This document shows positions 19,336 to 27,397 of a stretch of 64,000 nucleotides of DNA, one piece after another (within the stretch, counting starts at the first letter, position 1; every line of letters begins with the position of its first letter). The notes beneath the pieces are model-generated. The model made no database searches. It had not been told where the DNA came from and saw only the letters and a program-made list of their open reading frames with translations. The position numbers and the translations under genes are program-made. The stretch comes from Pseudoalteromonas rubra (GTDB lineage Bacteria > Pseudomonadota > Gammaproteobacteria > Enterobacterales > Alteromonadaceae), in NCBI RefSeq assembly GCF_000967655.1, contig NZ_JXYA01000002.1, positions 245,726-309,725 on the forward strand, written 5' to 3'.

Positions 19336-19611
19336 TTAGTCAGCCAGAGCATCCTTAAAGGCTTTGGCTGGCTTAAACAACACCTTATTTTGCCCTTCAA
19401 TCATGATCTCTTCCCCGGTTCTGGGGTTTCTGCCCGGCTTGGCCGGATGATAACTCAGCGTAAAGGTGCCCATGCCATTGAGCTGGACCTGATCTCCTTC
19501 AGAGAGACGTTTGGTGATAAGTTTTAAAAGACTACCCAGCGCAGCCTGCGTGTCTTTTTTAGTCAATTCGCTGTGGGCCGCCATGGCCGAAACCAGTTCA
19601 CTTTTATTCAT
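19336..19611 (-). CDS. HU-family DNA-binding protein
   Basis: The start at 19611 (MNKSELVSAMAAH) gives 91 residues, the normal HU length; the ATG at 19614 is an alternative. The body has LNGMGTFTL and the DNA-binding arm GRNPRTGEEI. HU bends and compacts DNA. This is the single-gene HU type rather than an IHF subunit by sequence style, but it is more divergent than HupA/HupB and may be an accessory paralogue. Confidence 0.9.
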   Translation of the reverse strand: MNKSELVSAMAAHSELTKKDTQAALGSLLKLITKRLSEGDQVQLNGMGTFTLSYHPAKPGRNPRTGEEIMIEGQNKVLFKPAKAFKDALAD

Positions 19612-19762
19612 CATGCATCCGTCTTTATACAACAAAGCCCGGCAGGCTAAGGAGTTCTGTCGCAAAAGTCAATCAAACAAAGTTTTCCGTGTCCTGCCAT
19701 ACCCGAGTTGAACAGCCTTGACTATAGTTAGGCTAACGTTGTCAGACATACCAGAGGCTACA

Positions 19763-20404
19763 TTGAACGCAAACCAATATCGCTGGTGCGAACTATTCCT
19801 GGTGTTTTTTCTGTTACCCATTATTGCCTATGCTTTTCGCCATCAACTCGCCAATTGGTTATTCCCGGCCCTGATTATACTCACAGCTGTGTGTACATAT
19901 TTGTTACTGACCGATCCACACTTCAAACGTTTTCGCCTCACCAGCCTGGGGACCTTCTCAACTGTGAAGCGGCGGCTGTTTTCAACCTTTTTTATTGGTG
20001 CGCTGTTCTCTGCGATGTTTTATGGCCTAGTCAATCAGGAAAGCTGGTTTGATATGCCGCTCAACTCCACCCGTGACTGGTTGATCCTTTTGATAGCCTA
20101 TCCAATTTTATCGGTACTGCCGCAAGAGCTGGTGTTTCGCAGTTACTTTTTCCACCGTTACAAACGGATCTTGCCGAAAAAAACCAGCCGGGTTGTACTG
20201 AGCGCCGCCGTGTTCGCGCTGGCGCACTGCGTATACGACAACTGGGTGGCGATTGCACTGTCCTTTGTCGGCGGATTGCTGTTTGCCTATACCTATGCTC
20301 ACAGCCGCTCTTTGGCGGTCTGTGTGCTTGAGCACAGTCTGTGGGGGCTTTGGGTGTTTACCCTGGGTTTGGGGCAATATCTGGATTCGGGGGTGACTTT
20401 TTAG
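19763..20404 (+). CDS. CPBP-family intramembrane protease-like protein
   Basis: A membrane protein of 213 residues if it starts at the TTG at 19763, five bases after AGAGG; the frame also extends to a TTG at 19718. Several hydrophobic segments carry the CPBP motifs PQELVFRSYFFHR, FALAHCVYDN and LEHSLWG. The first glutamate of the usual E-E-x-x-x-R motif is glutamine here, a variant I recall in some family members, so activity is uncertain. Bacterial members cleave or modulate membrane proteins, but no substrate is suggested by the neighbourhood. Confidence 0.75.
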   Translation: MNANQYRWCELFLVFFLLPIIAYAFRHQLANWLFPALIILTAVCTYLLLTDPHFKRFRLTSLGTFSTVKRRLFSTFFIGALFSAMFYGLVNQESWFDMPLNSTRDWLILLIAYPILSVLPQELVFRSYFFHRYKRILPKKTSRVVLSAAVFALAHCVYDNWVAIALSFVGGLLFAYTYAHSRSLAVCVLEHSLWGLWVFTLGLGQYLDSGVTF

Positions 20405-20408
20405 CACC

Positions 20409-20433
20409 CGGGCGTCACAGCAGGTGACGCCCG
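20409..20433. terminator. Hairpin between convergent genes
   Basis: A perfect ten-base-pair stem CGGGCGTCAC / GTGACGCCCG with an AGCAG loop lies just after the CPBP stop. No T run follows on either strand, so it may protect RNA ends rather than terminate. Confidence 0.45.
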
Positions 20434-20454
20434 AGTCAGGGGTTTCAGAGGCTG

Positions 20455-21879
20455 TTAAAAACCAAACAGACTGAAAGAGAAGAACTTAGTGGTCACTGTA
20501 TTGATGAAGATCACAGCAAGGATCACGGGGATAAAGGTCGACAGTGAAAAGTTCACATACTTTTCCATGAAGCTGCCTTTATAATTTGGCGACCCCTGAG
20601 CCAGTTCCTCAGACAAGTTGTGCTTCTTCCAGCGATACATCACAAACAAGCACACCAGCAAGCCATTGAATGGCAATATGGTCTCGTAGAATACATCCGA
20701 GATCAGCGCAAACATACTCTGACTGGCACCGCCGTAGTCAATAAAGTCCGTCAGCCATCCAACCATACCAAACGACATGGTACACAGTACCGTCAACCCG
20801 CCTGTTGTCAGTGCCAGCAGACCCAGCGCCTTTTTACGGCTAATGCATTTTTCTTCCATCAGCGCAGCGGTAGGTACTTCAATAATCGACACCAAAGAGG
20901 TAATTGCAGCAAAAAACACTAGCAAGAAAAACAGCGCAGCAACCGCAGAAGCGCCAAAATAGCCAATGTCAGATTGCAGTGCCAGTAACAGCTTTGGCAG
21001 ATACACAAATATCATAGACACGGACGAATCACTCAGCTTGGCAGGATCTGTGTCCGGGTTAAAGCTAAAGATAGCAGGTAACACCATCAGACCAGCAATG
21101 AAGGCAACCAGAGAGTCTGTGATCGCGACCATTTTTGAACTGCCTACGATGTCATCTTTCTTCGAAATGTAAGACGCATAGGTGATCAGAATACCCATAC
21201 CCAGTGACAACGAGAAGAACGACTGTGACAGTGCACCATTGAGCACGCTGGCATTCATCTTAGAAAAATCCGGCACCAGGTAGTAGCGCACCCCGGCCAT
21301 CGCATTGTCCAGCGTCAGTACGTAGGCAACCAGGCCAAGCAGCAGCACAAACAGCGCCGGCATCATGAATTTAGCGGCCTTCTCAATGCCCTCTTTGACA
21401 CCACCGACCAAAATCAGATTGACGATAAGGCCCACGAACACCATGTAGATAAACATAGAGTACTGGTTTACAAAGGCATCAAAGTGGCCAGGATTGGCCA
21501 GCATGTCGAGATTCCCCAGCACCGTTTGTACCAGATAACCAAAGATCCATACCGTGATAACCATGTAGAAAACGGCTATCATAAACGGTGTTAATACCGC
21601 TATTGCGCCAGCCAGGGACCACTTTTTGTCTCCCTGGGTTAACGATTTATAGGAGCCATAAGGATCTTTTTGTGCCTTACGGCCCATTGCCATCTCAGCC
21701 ATCATGACAGGCAAACAGATAAAGATAACAAACAGGGCATAAGTCAGCAGAAAAGCACCGCCCCCATTTTTTGTTGCAGACACGGGGAACCCAACCAGGT
21801 TACCAATCCCGACTGCGGAACCCGCTGCGGCGAGGATGAATCCCAGCCGCGAGCTGAAGTGCTCACGATTTGCGCTCAC
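20455..21879 (-). CDS. Sodium-dependent transporter, NSS (SNF) family
   Basis: A 474-residue transporter with about 11-12 membrane segments. The GTG at 21879 is chosen: a TAAGG site lies eight bases upstream, and the protein then begins VSANREHFSSRLGFILAAAGSAVGIGNLVGFP, the conserved TM1 with its sodium and substrate loop. The frame upstream to 21939 is not conserved. Bacterial members import amino acids or tryptamine-like compounds with sodium. The substrate is not defined. Confidence 0.88.
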   Translation of the reverse strand: MSANREHFSSRLGFILAAAGSAVGIGNLVGFPVSATKNGGGAFLLTYALFVIFICLPVMMAEMAMGRKAQKDPYGSYKSLTQGDKKWSLAGAIAVLTPFMIAVFYMVITVWIFGYLVQTVLGNLDMLANPGHFDAFVNQYSMFIYMVFVGLIVNLILVGGVKEGIEKAAKFMMPALFVLLLGLVAYVLTLDNAMAGVRYYLVPDFSKMNASVLNGALSQSFFSLSLGMGILITYASYISKKDDIVGSSKMVAITDSLVAFIAGLMVLPAIFSFNPDTDPAKLSDSSVSMIFVYLPKLLLALQSDIGYFGASAVAALFFLLVFFAAITSLVSIIEVPTAALMEEKCISRKKALGLLALTTGGLTVLCTMSFGMVGWLTDFIDYGGASQSMFALISDVFYETILPFNGLLVCLFVMYRWKKHNLSEELAQGSPNYKGSFMEKYVNFSLSTFIPVILAVIFINTVTTKFFSFSLFGF

Positions 21880-22139
21880 AAGAACAACCTTATTATTATT
21901 TTGTAAGAATAGTCGATGGACTCTACCAGCCATCAGCACGGCATTTCAAGTATAAACGTCTAATCCGCTCGGCCATTGACGTAAACCTCACACCTTTACA
22001 CGCTTACACAACGCACTTATAACAAGTTAAACATACACGCTGCGGAATTTGTCTTCATCCATCAGTGGTGGCGGCATTTACACACAGGGCCGGTTCAGTC
22101 TATGATAGACGCAAATAACACAATAATTTTTTGCACCCT

Positions 22140-22439
22140 ATGCTTTATATGATCTATTCAACGGACGTTGAGAACTCTCTGCAGAAGCGCTTGGCAGCGC
22201 GCCCGGCGCACCTGGCCAGACTCGATGAACTTGCACAACAGCAACGCTTATTCGCAGCGGGTCCATTGCCGGCTATCGACAGCCCGGATCCAGGTGAAGC
22301 TGGCTTTACAGGCTCGCTGGTGATCGCCGAGTTTGATTCTCTGGCGCAAGCCGAAGAATGGGCGGCACAAGACCCTTATATCGCCGCTGGCGTGTATGCC
22401 AATAGTGTCGTCAAGCCATACAAGAAAGTATTGCCTTAA
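22140..22439 (+). CDS. yciI: YciI family protein
   Basis: A 99-residue protein that closely follows E. coli Yci[10 protein letters not shown] start, [29 protein letters not shown] and DPYIAAGVY. The fold is a dimeric ferredoxin-like barrel with a conserved His-Asp pair, and its biochemical role is still unknown. In E. coli yciI also lies close to trp. The ribosome binding site is weak. Confidence 0.9.
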   Translation: MLYMIYSTDVENSLQKRLAARPAHLARLDELAQQQRLFAAGPLPAIDSPDPGEAGFTGSLVIAEFDSLAQAEEWAAQDPYIAAGVYANSVVKPYKKVLP

Positions 22440-22518
22440 CAAGTTCAGCATGGGTTAAGTCGTTTTCCAATAGCCTGTGCCACAAGATGTTAAGCAACCC
22501 TAACCGTGGAGCTTATAA

Positions 22519-22770
22519 ATGCAGTTGCCAAGATGTCTTGCTGCTACGTTGATTTGCTGTGTGCTGGCGTTCCAACCCGCACAGGCCACCGAGAAGCAAG
22601 ATACCATAAGCAAAAAGCAAGCCGTTAAACTTGCAACCGACAAGTATTCGGGCAAAACCCTCAAGATCTCCAAACAAGGAGATTACTATATCGTGAGGAT
22701 CTTACTCGATGACGGTCGGATCATAGATTTAAAAGTTCACCAGGTTACGGGCGAAGTGAAGAAGGACTAA
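22519..22770 (+). CDS. PepSY-domain periplasmic protein
   Basis: An 83-residue protein with a signal peptide (cleavage probably after QPAQA) and one PepSY domain (ISKKQAVKLATDKYSGKTLKI...RIIDLKVHQVTGEV). PepSY domains are thought to inhibit peptidases or to act as small sensor accessories. It ends three bases before a response regulator gene, so it probably belongs to that two-component operon and may tune the sensor's periplasmic domain. Confidence 0.85.
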   Translation: MQLPRCLAATLICCVLAFQPAQATEKQDTISKKQAVKLATDKYSGKTLKISKQGDYYIVRILLDDGRIIDLKVHQVTGEVKKD

Positions 22771-22773
22771 ACA

Positions 22774-23448
22774 ATGCGAATTCTTGTAATAGAAGATGAT
22801 ATTCAGCTGGCTGAAAACCTGCGCACCGCGCTGGAAAAAGAGAAGTACAGTGTTGATCTGTGCCACGATGGAGAAAATGGTCTTTTTCACTTAACCGAGT
22901 ACCCATTAGATTTAGCCGTCGTTGACTTAGGTTTACCAAAGCTCGACGGTATCGAGCTCATCCGTCAGGCGCGAGCAAAAGGGATCAAATTGCCTATCTT
23001 GATCCTGACCGCCCGAGACCGCTGGCAGGAAAAAGTAGAAGGATTGGATGCCGGTGCCGATGACTATCTGACCAAACCGTTCCACACCGAAGAGTTAATT
23101 GCACGTTGTAACGCGCTGATCCGCAGAAGTGCCGGACAAGCTAACCCGGAGATCTCGATTGGTCCGGTTAAAATTCATACGCGCTCTCAGCAGGTATGGG
23201 TAGAAGACAGAGAACTGACACTGACCGCCTACGAGTACAAAGTACTGGAATACCTGATGGTCAACCCGCACAAAGTGATTTCTAAATCAGAACTGACCGA
23301 GCATATTTATGATCAGGACTTTGATTTGGACTCCAATGTGATTGAAGTATTTGTCCTTCGACTGAGGAAAAAACTCGACCCGGATGGCACACTAAACCCT
23401 GTTGAAACGCTTAGAGGCAGAGGCTATAGGTTTAAGAACCAGTGGTAA
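22774..23448 (+). CDS. OmpR/PhoP-family response regulator
   Basis: A 224-residue regulator. The receiver domain has the acidic pair near the start (EDD), the phospho-acceptor aspartate at about 51 (VVDLGLPKLDG), threonine in LTARDR and the lysine in LTKPF at about 101. The C-terminal winged helix (residues 125-224) ends in LRGRGYRF. It is arranged as in PhoP/QseB systems and overlaps the kinase gene by seven bases. Targets are unknown; the linked PepSY gene suggests envelope stress or peptide sensing. Confidence 0.92.
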   Translation: MRILVIEDDIQLAENLRTALEKEKYSVDLCHDGENGLFHLTEYPLDLAVVDLGLPKLDGIELIRQARAKGIKLPILILTARDRWQEKVEGLDAGADDYLTKPFHTEELIARCNALIRRSAGQANPEISIGPVKIHTRSQQVWVEDRELTLTAYEYKVLEYLMVNPHKVISKSELTEHIYDQDFDLDSNVIEVFVLRLRKKLDPDGTLNPVETLRGRGYRFKNQW

Positions 23449-24779
23449 ATCGCGCTCAAATTTCGCTCAAAATAAGACAAGGATTTATCCTTGTCTTTGT
23501 TTTAATTATTGCCCTACCCGCCCTGTTTTTCTCAATCGGTCGTGCCTATTACGCTACTTTGGTAGACGCCACGGAAAAAACACTGGAAGCCCACCTCTAC
23601 TCGCTGATCTCTGAAGTTGATTTTGTCACCATGGAGATGCCCAACAGCATTTTAGCACCTGAATTAAATCGACTTAATTCAGATACCTATGCGCTGATCT
23701 ATCAGCAAAATGCCTTGGTGTGGCACTCAGAGTCGGCAATGAACCTGACCGTCACACCAGATATTTCGCAAAGCAAAGCGGGGGCTGCCGAGTTCGAGCG
23801 GGTTGAATACAATCAGGAACTATACTGGCAGCTCAGCATGACGGTCATTCTGGGTAATGCCAGTCACTCGCAACAAGCCAAGTTTATTTTGCTCAAGAAA
23901 AACTCAGCGCTGGTTGCGCAGATGGCGCAGTTTCGCAACACCTTAGTCAACTGGATGCTGGTAATGGGTGTGATGATAGCCGCACTCATGGCGTTTGGTT
24001 TTATCTGGAGCGCCCGCCCACTGCAAAGGCTGGATAAAGAAATCAAAGCGGTCGAAGCAGGCGAAAGCGATAAGATAAGTGGCCTCTACCCGGTTGAACT
24101 CAATACCATCAAAGCCGACCTAAACTTATTGCTGGACTCACAAAGACGGCAAAAAGAGCGCTATCGCGCTTCACTAAGCGACCTTGCCCATGCACTGAAA
24201 ACCCCGCTGGCGGTATTGAAATCCAGTCCTCTGGCAGAGAATGCCGATGCTCAGGAGCAACTAGACCGCATTAACGCCATGATTGAGCACCAACTAAAAC
24301 GCGCGGCATCTGGCGCTTCTGATACCTGGAAAAAGCAAACTCAGGTGCAACCTGTCGTTAATTCCATTCTCAATGCCATGACTAAGGTCTATCACGACAA
24401 GCACATCAGCTTTAGTACCAAATGCCCGGAAGAAGCCGCCTTTTTAGGGGATAAAACCGACCTAATGGAAATTTTGGGTAATTTGATCGACAATGCCTGT
24501 AAAGCATGTAGTTCACAAGTCGATATTGAAGTGAAGTATAATCAGAACAAGGGTGTCAGATTTATCATCAGCGACGATGGCCCGGGGATCCCGGAGCAAA
24601 ACAGAAGTACCCTTTTGCAACGTGGAACACGCCTGGATACCTATGAAAGCGGTCATGGTGTTGGTATGGCAATTGTATCCGACCTTGTTTCTTCCTATCA
24701 CGGAAGCATAAACATAGATTATAGCCAGCTGGGCGGCGCCCAGTTCACAATAGAATTTAGTTATGAACAAAACCAATAG
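23442..24779 (+). CDS. Sensor histidine kinase (PhoQ/QseC-like architecture)
   Basis: A 445-residue membrane kinase beginning with GTG inside the regulator gene. Two transmembrane helices (about 15-37 and 170-190) enclose a periplasmic sensor of about 130 residues. A HAMP-like linker follows, then the H-box SDLAHALKTPL (histidine near 249), the N-box GNLIDNACKA and the ATP-lid motifs DDGPGIP and GHGVGMAIV. All catalytic motifs are intact. The signal is unknown. It overlaps the next secreted-protein gene by 17 bases. Confidence 0.9.
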   Translation: MVNRAQISLKIRQGFILVFVLIIALPALFFSIGRAYYATLVDATEKTLEAHLYSLISEVDFVTMEMPNSILAPELNRLNSDTYALIYQQNALVWHSESAMNLTVTPDISQSKAGAAEFERVEYNQELYWQLSMTVILGNASHSQQAKFILLKKNSALVAQMAQFRNTLVNWMLVMGVMIAALMAFGFIWSARPLQRLDKEIKAVEAGESDKISGLYPVELNTIKADLNLLLDSQRRQKERYRASLSDLAHALKTPLAVLKSSPLAENADAQEQLDRINAMIEHQLKRAASGASDTWKKQTQVQPVVNSILNAMTKVYHDKHISFSTKCPEEAAFLGDKTDLMEILGNLIDNACKACSSQVDIEVKYNQNKGVRFIISDDGPGIPEQNRSTLLQRGTRLDTYESGHGVGMAIVSDLVSSYHGSINIDYSQLGGAQFTIEFSYEQNQ

Positions 24780-25188
24780 AGTACTGTGTTTAGTATCACT
24801 TTTAGCGTTCAGTATGTCTGCACAAGCTGCAAGGCTGGCGCTGCAAGAGTGTGCTCACCTCAACTCAGATCATCCCGAAAAAGCCAAGCGCTACCTGATG
24901 TGTCTTGATGGCAATATTGAGCTGCTGGAGCGCGAACGAAAGACCTGGATAACCAAGTTGGTAATGGACACCGAAAACCTGCAAAAAGAAACAGGCAACT
25001 CCCAGCTACTGCCTATTATCCAACGCAGTTTTATCAATCAGGAAAGATACATGGAAGATGCCTGTCGCTGGCGCTATCTAAAGCAAATGCCAAATGCCAC
25101 CCTGGCCGCTAAGGTATACAAGCGCTGTAAAATTGACTTTATCAAGCAGCACACTTTGGAGCTTCAGGCCGACTTTCTGGTTCAATAA
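24763..25188 (+). CDS. Small secreted protein of unknown function, last gene of the two-component operon
   Basis: A 141-residue protein with a clear signal peptide (MNKTNRVLCLVSLLAFSMSAQA). The mature part is helical and charged, with four cysteines (QECAH, LMCLD, DACRW, KRCKID). The ACRWRYL segment is reminiscent of LprI/DUF1311-type proteins, but this is a weak impression. It overlaps the kinase gene, so it is co-translated with the signalling pair and may be an accessory periplasmic factor. Confidence 0.7.
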   Translation: MNKTNRVLCLVSLLAFSMSAQAARLALQECAHLNSDHPEKAKRYLMCLDGNIELLERERKTWITKLVMDTENLQKETGNSQLLPIIQRSFINQERYMEDACRWRYLKQMPNATLAAKVYKRCKIDFIKQHTLELQADFLVQ

Positions 25189-25228
25189 GACCACAAAGCG
25201 GCCCACTTAAAGCAAGCCAGAATAGCTA

Positions 25229-26263
25229 TCATCTGGCTTGTTGCTGCTCTTCTCCACCGAGCATTGTGGCCAACCAGCGCCCGTCCTCACTATTCTCCAA
25301 AGCAATTTTAACCACCATAGTCAGCGGCACAGATAGCAACATGCCCACAGTGCCCAACAGCCAGCCCCAGAAAATCAAAGACAGAAACACCACTAAGGTG
25401 CTCAGACCTAAGCCTCTGCCCATAAAGCGTGGTTCAATGATATTACCCATAACGGTGTTAATGCAGACATAGCCCGCGGCGACAATAGCACTGACCACAG
25501 GGCTATGTGTCACCAACGCCAGCAGCACGGGGGGCACAGCGGCGATAATAGATCCTATATTGGGAATATAATTGAGTAAAAAGGCAAACACGCCCCACAG
25601 CACGAAGTAATCAACATCCAGTATCCACAAAAAGAGCGCAGCAACCAGGCCGGTTGCCAGCGAGACAAGGGTTTTTATCGCCAGATAACTGTTGATCGAA
25701 TCCAAAAAACGATCAATCTGCTTCATTTTCATATCCGGGTCATCCAGTGCAAGATGCACTTTGGTGCTGATCATAGGCGCTTCAAAAAGCATAAATACCA
25801 CGGTCAGCAATATCAAAAAGATGTTCGCCATTACGCCACCAAATCCGGCCAGCATATTGGTTGCAACATCAATCATTTTGCCCGGGTCGAACAAAGCGAT
25901 CAGCTGTTGTTTATCAATCAAAATATTGTACTGGGCCGCCATGTCGACAAACCAGATAAACTTGCTGCGCAGCGCTTCTCTGTATTGCGGCAGCTGGCTG
26001 GAAAAGTCGTTCAGCGACTGGCCAACCAGACCTGTGAGGCTCATACCCATTAGCATCACCAGCATAATGATCAGCACAATTGCCAGCCCCTTTGGGATGC
26101 GATAATTTGCAAAAAACTTTAACAGTGGATTGCAAATAATGGCAATAAAGGCCGCTAAAACAAAAGGGACAACTATTTCGTTGGCTAGTTTTATTCCGGC
26201 TAAAACAATGAACAATGACGCGATAACGACTAAACTTTTAGTGATCCCAGACAATGAAGACAC
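25229..26263 (-). CDS. AI-2E family (PerM-like) permease
   Basis: A 344-residue inner-membrane protein with about eight hydrophobic segments. The C-terminal block contains NYIPNIGSIIAAVPPVLLAL and the GNIIEPRFMGRGLGLS segment, hallmarks of the family. Members range from a proposed AI-2 exporter to sodium/proton antiporters; the transported species here is unknown. It is divergent from yfcH across a 190-base gap. Confidence 0.9.
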   Translation of the reverse strand: MSSLSGITKSLVVIASLFIVLAGIKLANEIVVPFVLAAFIAIICNPLLKFFANYRIPKGLAIVLIIMLVMLMGMSLTGLVGQSLNDFSSQLPQYREALRSKFIWFVDMAAQYNILIDKQQLIALFDPGKMIDVATNMLAGFGGVMANIFLILLTVVFMLFEAPMISTKVHLALDDPDMKMKQIDRFLDSINSYLAIKTLVSLATGLVAALFLWILDVDYFVLWGVFAFLLNYIPNIGSIIAAVPPVLLALVTHSPVVSAIVAAGYVCINTVMGNIIEPRFMGRGLGLSTLVVFLSLIFWGWLLGTVGMLLSVPLTMVVKIALENSEDGRWLATMLGGEEQQQAR

Positions 26264-26452
26264 GACTTTTCCTTACATTAACTTTGCAAAACCGGGTATG
26301 GCACCGGACAACGGCGATCAGCACATCAATAAAACGCTAGCCCGACGGTTTCATTGTAACGGAAATTTTTATCAAAGCACGCAGAACTAACAAATTGATC
26401 GACAATGCAATACGCTGAGTATAAACACTAAATTATTAAAAATGGATTATAC

Positions 26453-27349
26453 ATGAAGGTATTAATTACAGGTGCCACCGGGCTCATTGGCTCAGAGTTG
26501 TGCAAGTTTCTTGTCAACAAACACAAGATTGTGGCATTAACGCGCAATATCTCTAAAGCCGGCCGCGTGCTGGACAGTAAAATTGAAGCCGTTGATGATC
26601 TGGACCTGGTCAACTTTAACGACCTGGATGTGATCATAAACCTGGCTGGTGAGCCCATTGCAGACAAACGCTGGAGCGAGAAACAAAAAGCCCGGATCAT
26701 GGATAGCCGCATTACACTAACAGAGGAGATAAGTAACCGGATCCGTGCATGTGACTCCCCCCCTCACACCTTCATTTCAGGCAGTGCTATTGGGTACTAT
26801 GGCAGGCAGCCTGCCACCGTTAAAGTCGATGAAGACTTCAACGACCCCTACCCAGAATTTAGCCATCAGCTGTGTAAAGACTGGGAAGCGAAAGCCAATT
26901 TAGCCCACAGTGAACAAACCCGGGTATGTATTGTCAGAACTGGCGTGGTGTTGTCCAGACAAGGAGGCGCACTGAAAAAGATGCTGCCTGCCTTTCAGTT
27001 CGGCATGGGTGGCCCTATGGCCAGTGGTAAACAAATGATGTCCTGGATCCACATCGACGATATGGTGCAGCTGCTGCTGTTTCTGGTCAAGCACCAGGAC
27101 TTATCCGGCGTGTTTAACGCCACCGCACCGGCCCCTGTGTCTAACAAAGAATTTTCCGAGCGACTGGCACTAACGTTGAGGCGTCCCGCCATGCTAACCA
27201 TGCCAGAGTTTGTCCTCAAAGCCCTGTTCGGCGAGATGTCAGAGTTACTTATCTATGGTCAGCGCGTACTCCCCCGACGTGCACTCAAAGCGAACTATCG
27301 TTTTCGTTATCCCAATCTCGACGAGGCGCTGCAGCAGCTATTTCATTAG
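26453..27349 (+). CDS. yfcH: TIGR01777-family epimerase/oxidoreductase
   Basis: A 298-residue extended SDR-like protein with the NAD(P) motif TGATGLIG at residues 6-13, the substrate segment SAIGYYGRQ and the C-terminal DUF1731 region (PRRALKANYRFRYP). It matches E. coli YfcH in size. The enzymatic role is not established. It ends at a strong terminator shared with the convergent DUF349 gene. Confidence 0.9.
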   Translation: MKVLITGATGLIGSELCKFLVNKHKIVALTRNISKAGRVLDSKIEAVDDLDLVNFNDLDVIINLAGEPIADKRWSEKQKARIMDSRITLTEEISNRIRACDSPPHTFISGSAIGYYGRQPATVKVDEDFNDPYPEFSHQLCKDWEAKANLAHSEQTRVCIVRTGVVLSRQGGALKKMLPAFQFGMGGPMASGKQMMSWIHIDDMVQLLLFLVKHQDLSGVFNATAPAPVSNKEFSERLALTLRRPAMLTMPEFVLKALFGEMSELLIYGQRVLPRRALKANYRFRYPNLDEALQQLFH

Positions 27350-27360
27350 TGAAAGCATAA

Positions 27361-27384
27361 AAAAAGCGCCTTGCGGCGCTTTTT
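27361..27384. terminator. Bidirectional terminator between yfcH and the DUF349 gene
   Basis: The stem AAAAAGCGCC / GGCGCTTTTT with a TTGC loop, flanked by A and T runs, lies between two convergent genes. Confidence 0.92.
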
Positions 27385-27397
27385 CTGAGTTATACAG

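Noticed and set aside
26428..26712. Minus-strand frame opposite yfcH
   Set aside because: Antisense shadow of a clear gene.
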